Below, piece after piece: positions 13,472 through 13,636 of a stretch of DNA of 13,636 bases. A model generated the notes under the pieces. The model saw only the letters and a program-made list of their open reading frames with translations, ran no database searches and was not told where the DNA came from. The stretch lies in contig JAJZPX010000023.1 of assembly GCA_021811025.1 (NCBI GenBank), forward strand, positions 1 through 13,636, given 5' to 3'. The translations under genes were made by a program, and so were the position numbers. How positions within the stretch are numbered: the stretch's first letter is position 1; every line of letters begins with the position of its first letter. This DNA is from Actinomycetes bacterium. Its GTDB lineage: Bacteria > Actinomycetota > Coriobacteriia > Anaerosomatales > JAJZPX01.

Positions 13472-13636
13472 TGGACGAACCCTTCGACACCGAGCCCGAC
13501 GGCTGCGACGCATCCCAGACGGTCGGAGCTGACCAGCCCGCCGACTTGCGGGGACACCCGGATCCACGAGAGCGGGTCCGCGAGCACGACCTTCGCCTGG
13601 AGCCCTTTCTCGAGATACACGGCGAAGTTGTTCAGC
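13468..13636 (-). CDS. pilM: Type IV pilus assembly protein PilM, C-terminal end only
   Basis: The last 55 residues of a gene running off the right edge. They read from LNNFAVYLEKGLQAKVVLADP through SPQVGG to CVAAVGLGVEGFVQ and stop. This matches the end of the actin-like ATPase PilM, where a YLE..L...V..ADP segment and a final AVGLAL-type strand are usual. PilM is cytoplasmic and holds PilN by its N-terminal tail. Its stop overlaps the pilN start by 3 bases (GTGA), as is common for this pair. Too little is visible to check the nucleotide-binding site. Confidence 0.85.
   Translation of the reverse strand, partial: LNNFAVYLEKGLQAKVVLADPLSWIRVSPQVGGLVSSDRLGCVAAVGLGVEGFVQ

Noticed and set aside
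13472..13567. N-terminal extension of pilN
   Set aside because: It overlaps the pilM C-terminus in another frame, and PilN proteins begin at the MIR(V/I)NLLP motif.
1..13636. tRNA, rRNA, CRISPR, transposase, integrase or phage genes
   Set aside because: None was recognised on either strand by reading.

Overview
This is a high-GC window in which every gene I can support lies on the minus strand, so the order of transcription runs from the right edge to the left. The protein families and gene order suggest a bacterium of the Actinomycetota, perhaps a Coriobacteriia-like lineage. The hints are a secretin-less-looking type IV pilus cluster, an aroC-aroKB-aroQ-peptidase-efp cluster, and an oxaloacetate decarboxylase/pyruvate carboxylase-type gene followed by accC. 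The lineage is inferred from protein flavour only and is held with low confidence.

Right part (13636 down to 8060): a type IV pilus operon. It starts with the C-terminal end of pilM, followed by tightly packed pilN, pilO and a membrane-anchored PilP/GspC-like protein. After a gap of about 100 bases come three linked pilin-like genes. The first is a large PilV-like prepilin with about four repeated Ig/carboxypeptidase-regulatory-like units. The second is a PilW/PilJ-like prepilin. The third is a PilX-like protein with a long beta-rich exterior domain and four cysteines. Together these would form the inner-membrane alignment complex (PilM, N, O and P-like) and a minor-pilin tip complex. The ATPases, platform protein, peptidase and major pilin are not in the window.

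Middle (8059 to 2893): a 142-base leader with an extended -10 promoter candidate and two hairpins, then aroC, a fused aroK-aroB, aroQ, a Xaa-Pro-type M24 peptidase and efp. The first four genes overlap by 4 bases or are 2 bases apart, which implies translational coupling. AroB, AroQ, AroK and AroC cover steps 2, 3, 5 and 7 of the shikimate pathway. Two hairpins follow efp.

Left part (2892 to 1): a second extended -10 promoter candidate, then a carboxyltransferase (OadA/PycB type) fused at its C-terminus to a complete AccB-like biotin carboxyl carrier. The accC biotin carboxylase gene follows 4 bases later and is cut by the window edge. Together they look like a two-subunit biotin-dependent carboxylase, most simply a pyruvate carboxylase.

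I saw no tRNA, rRNA, CRISPR array, insertion sequence or integrase. The most unusual content is the minor-pilin set, the secretin-type alignment component in what looks like a monoderm, the OadA-AccB fusion, and the structured aroC leader.
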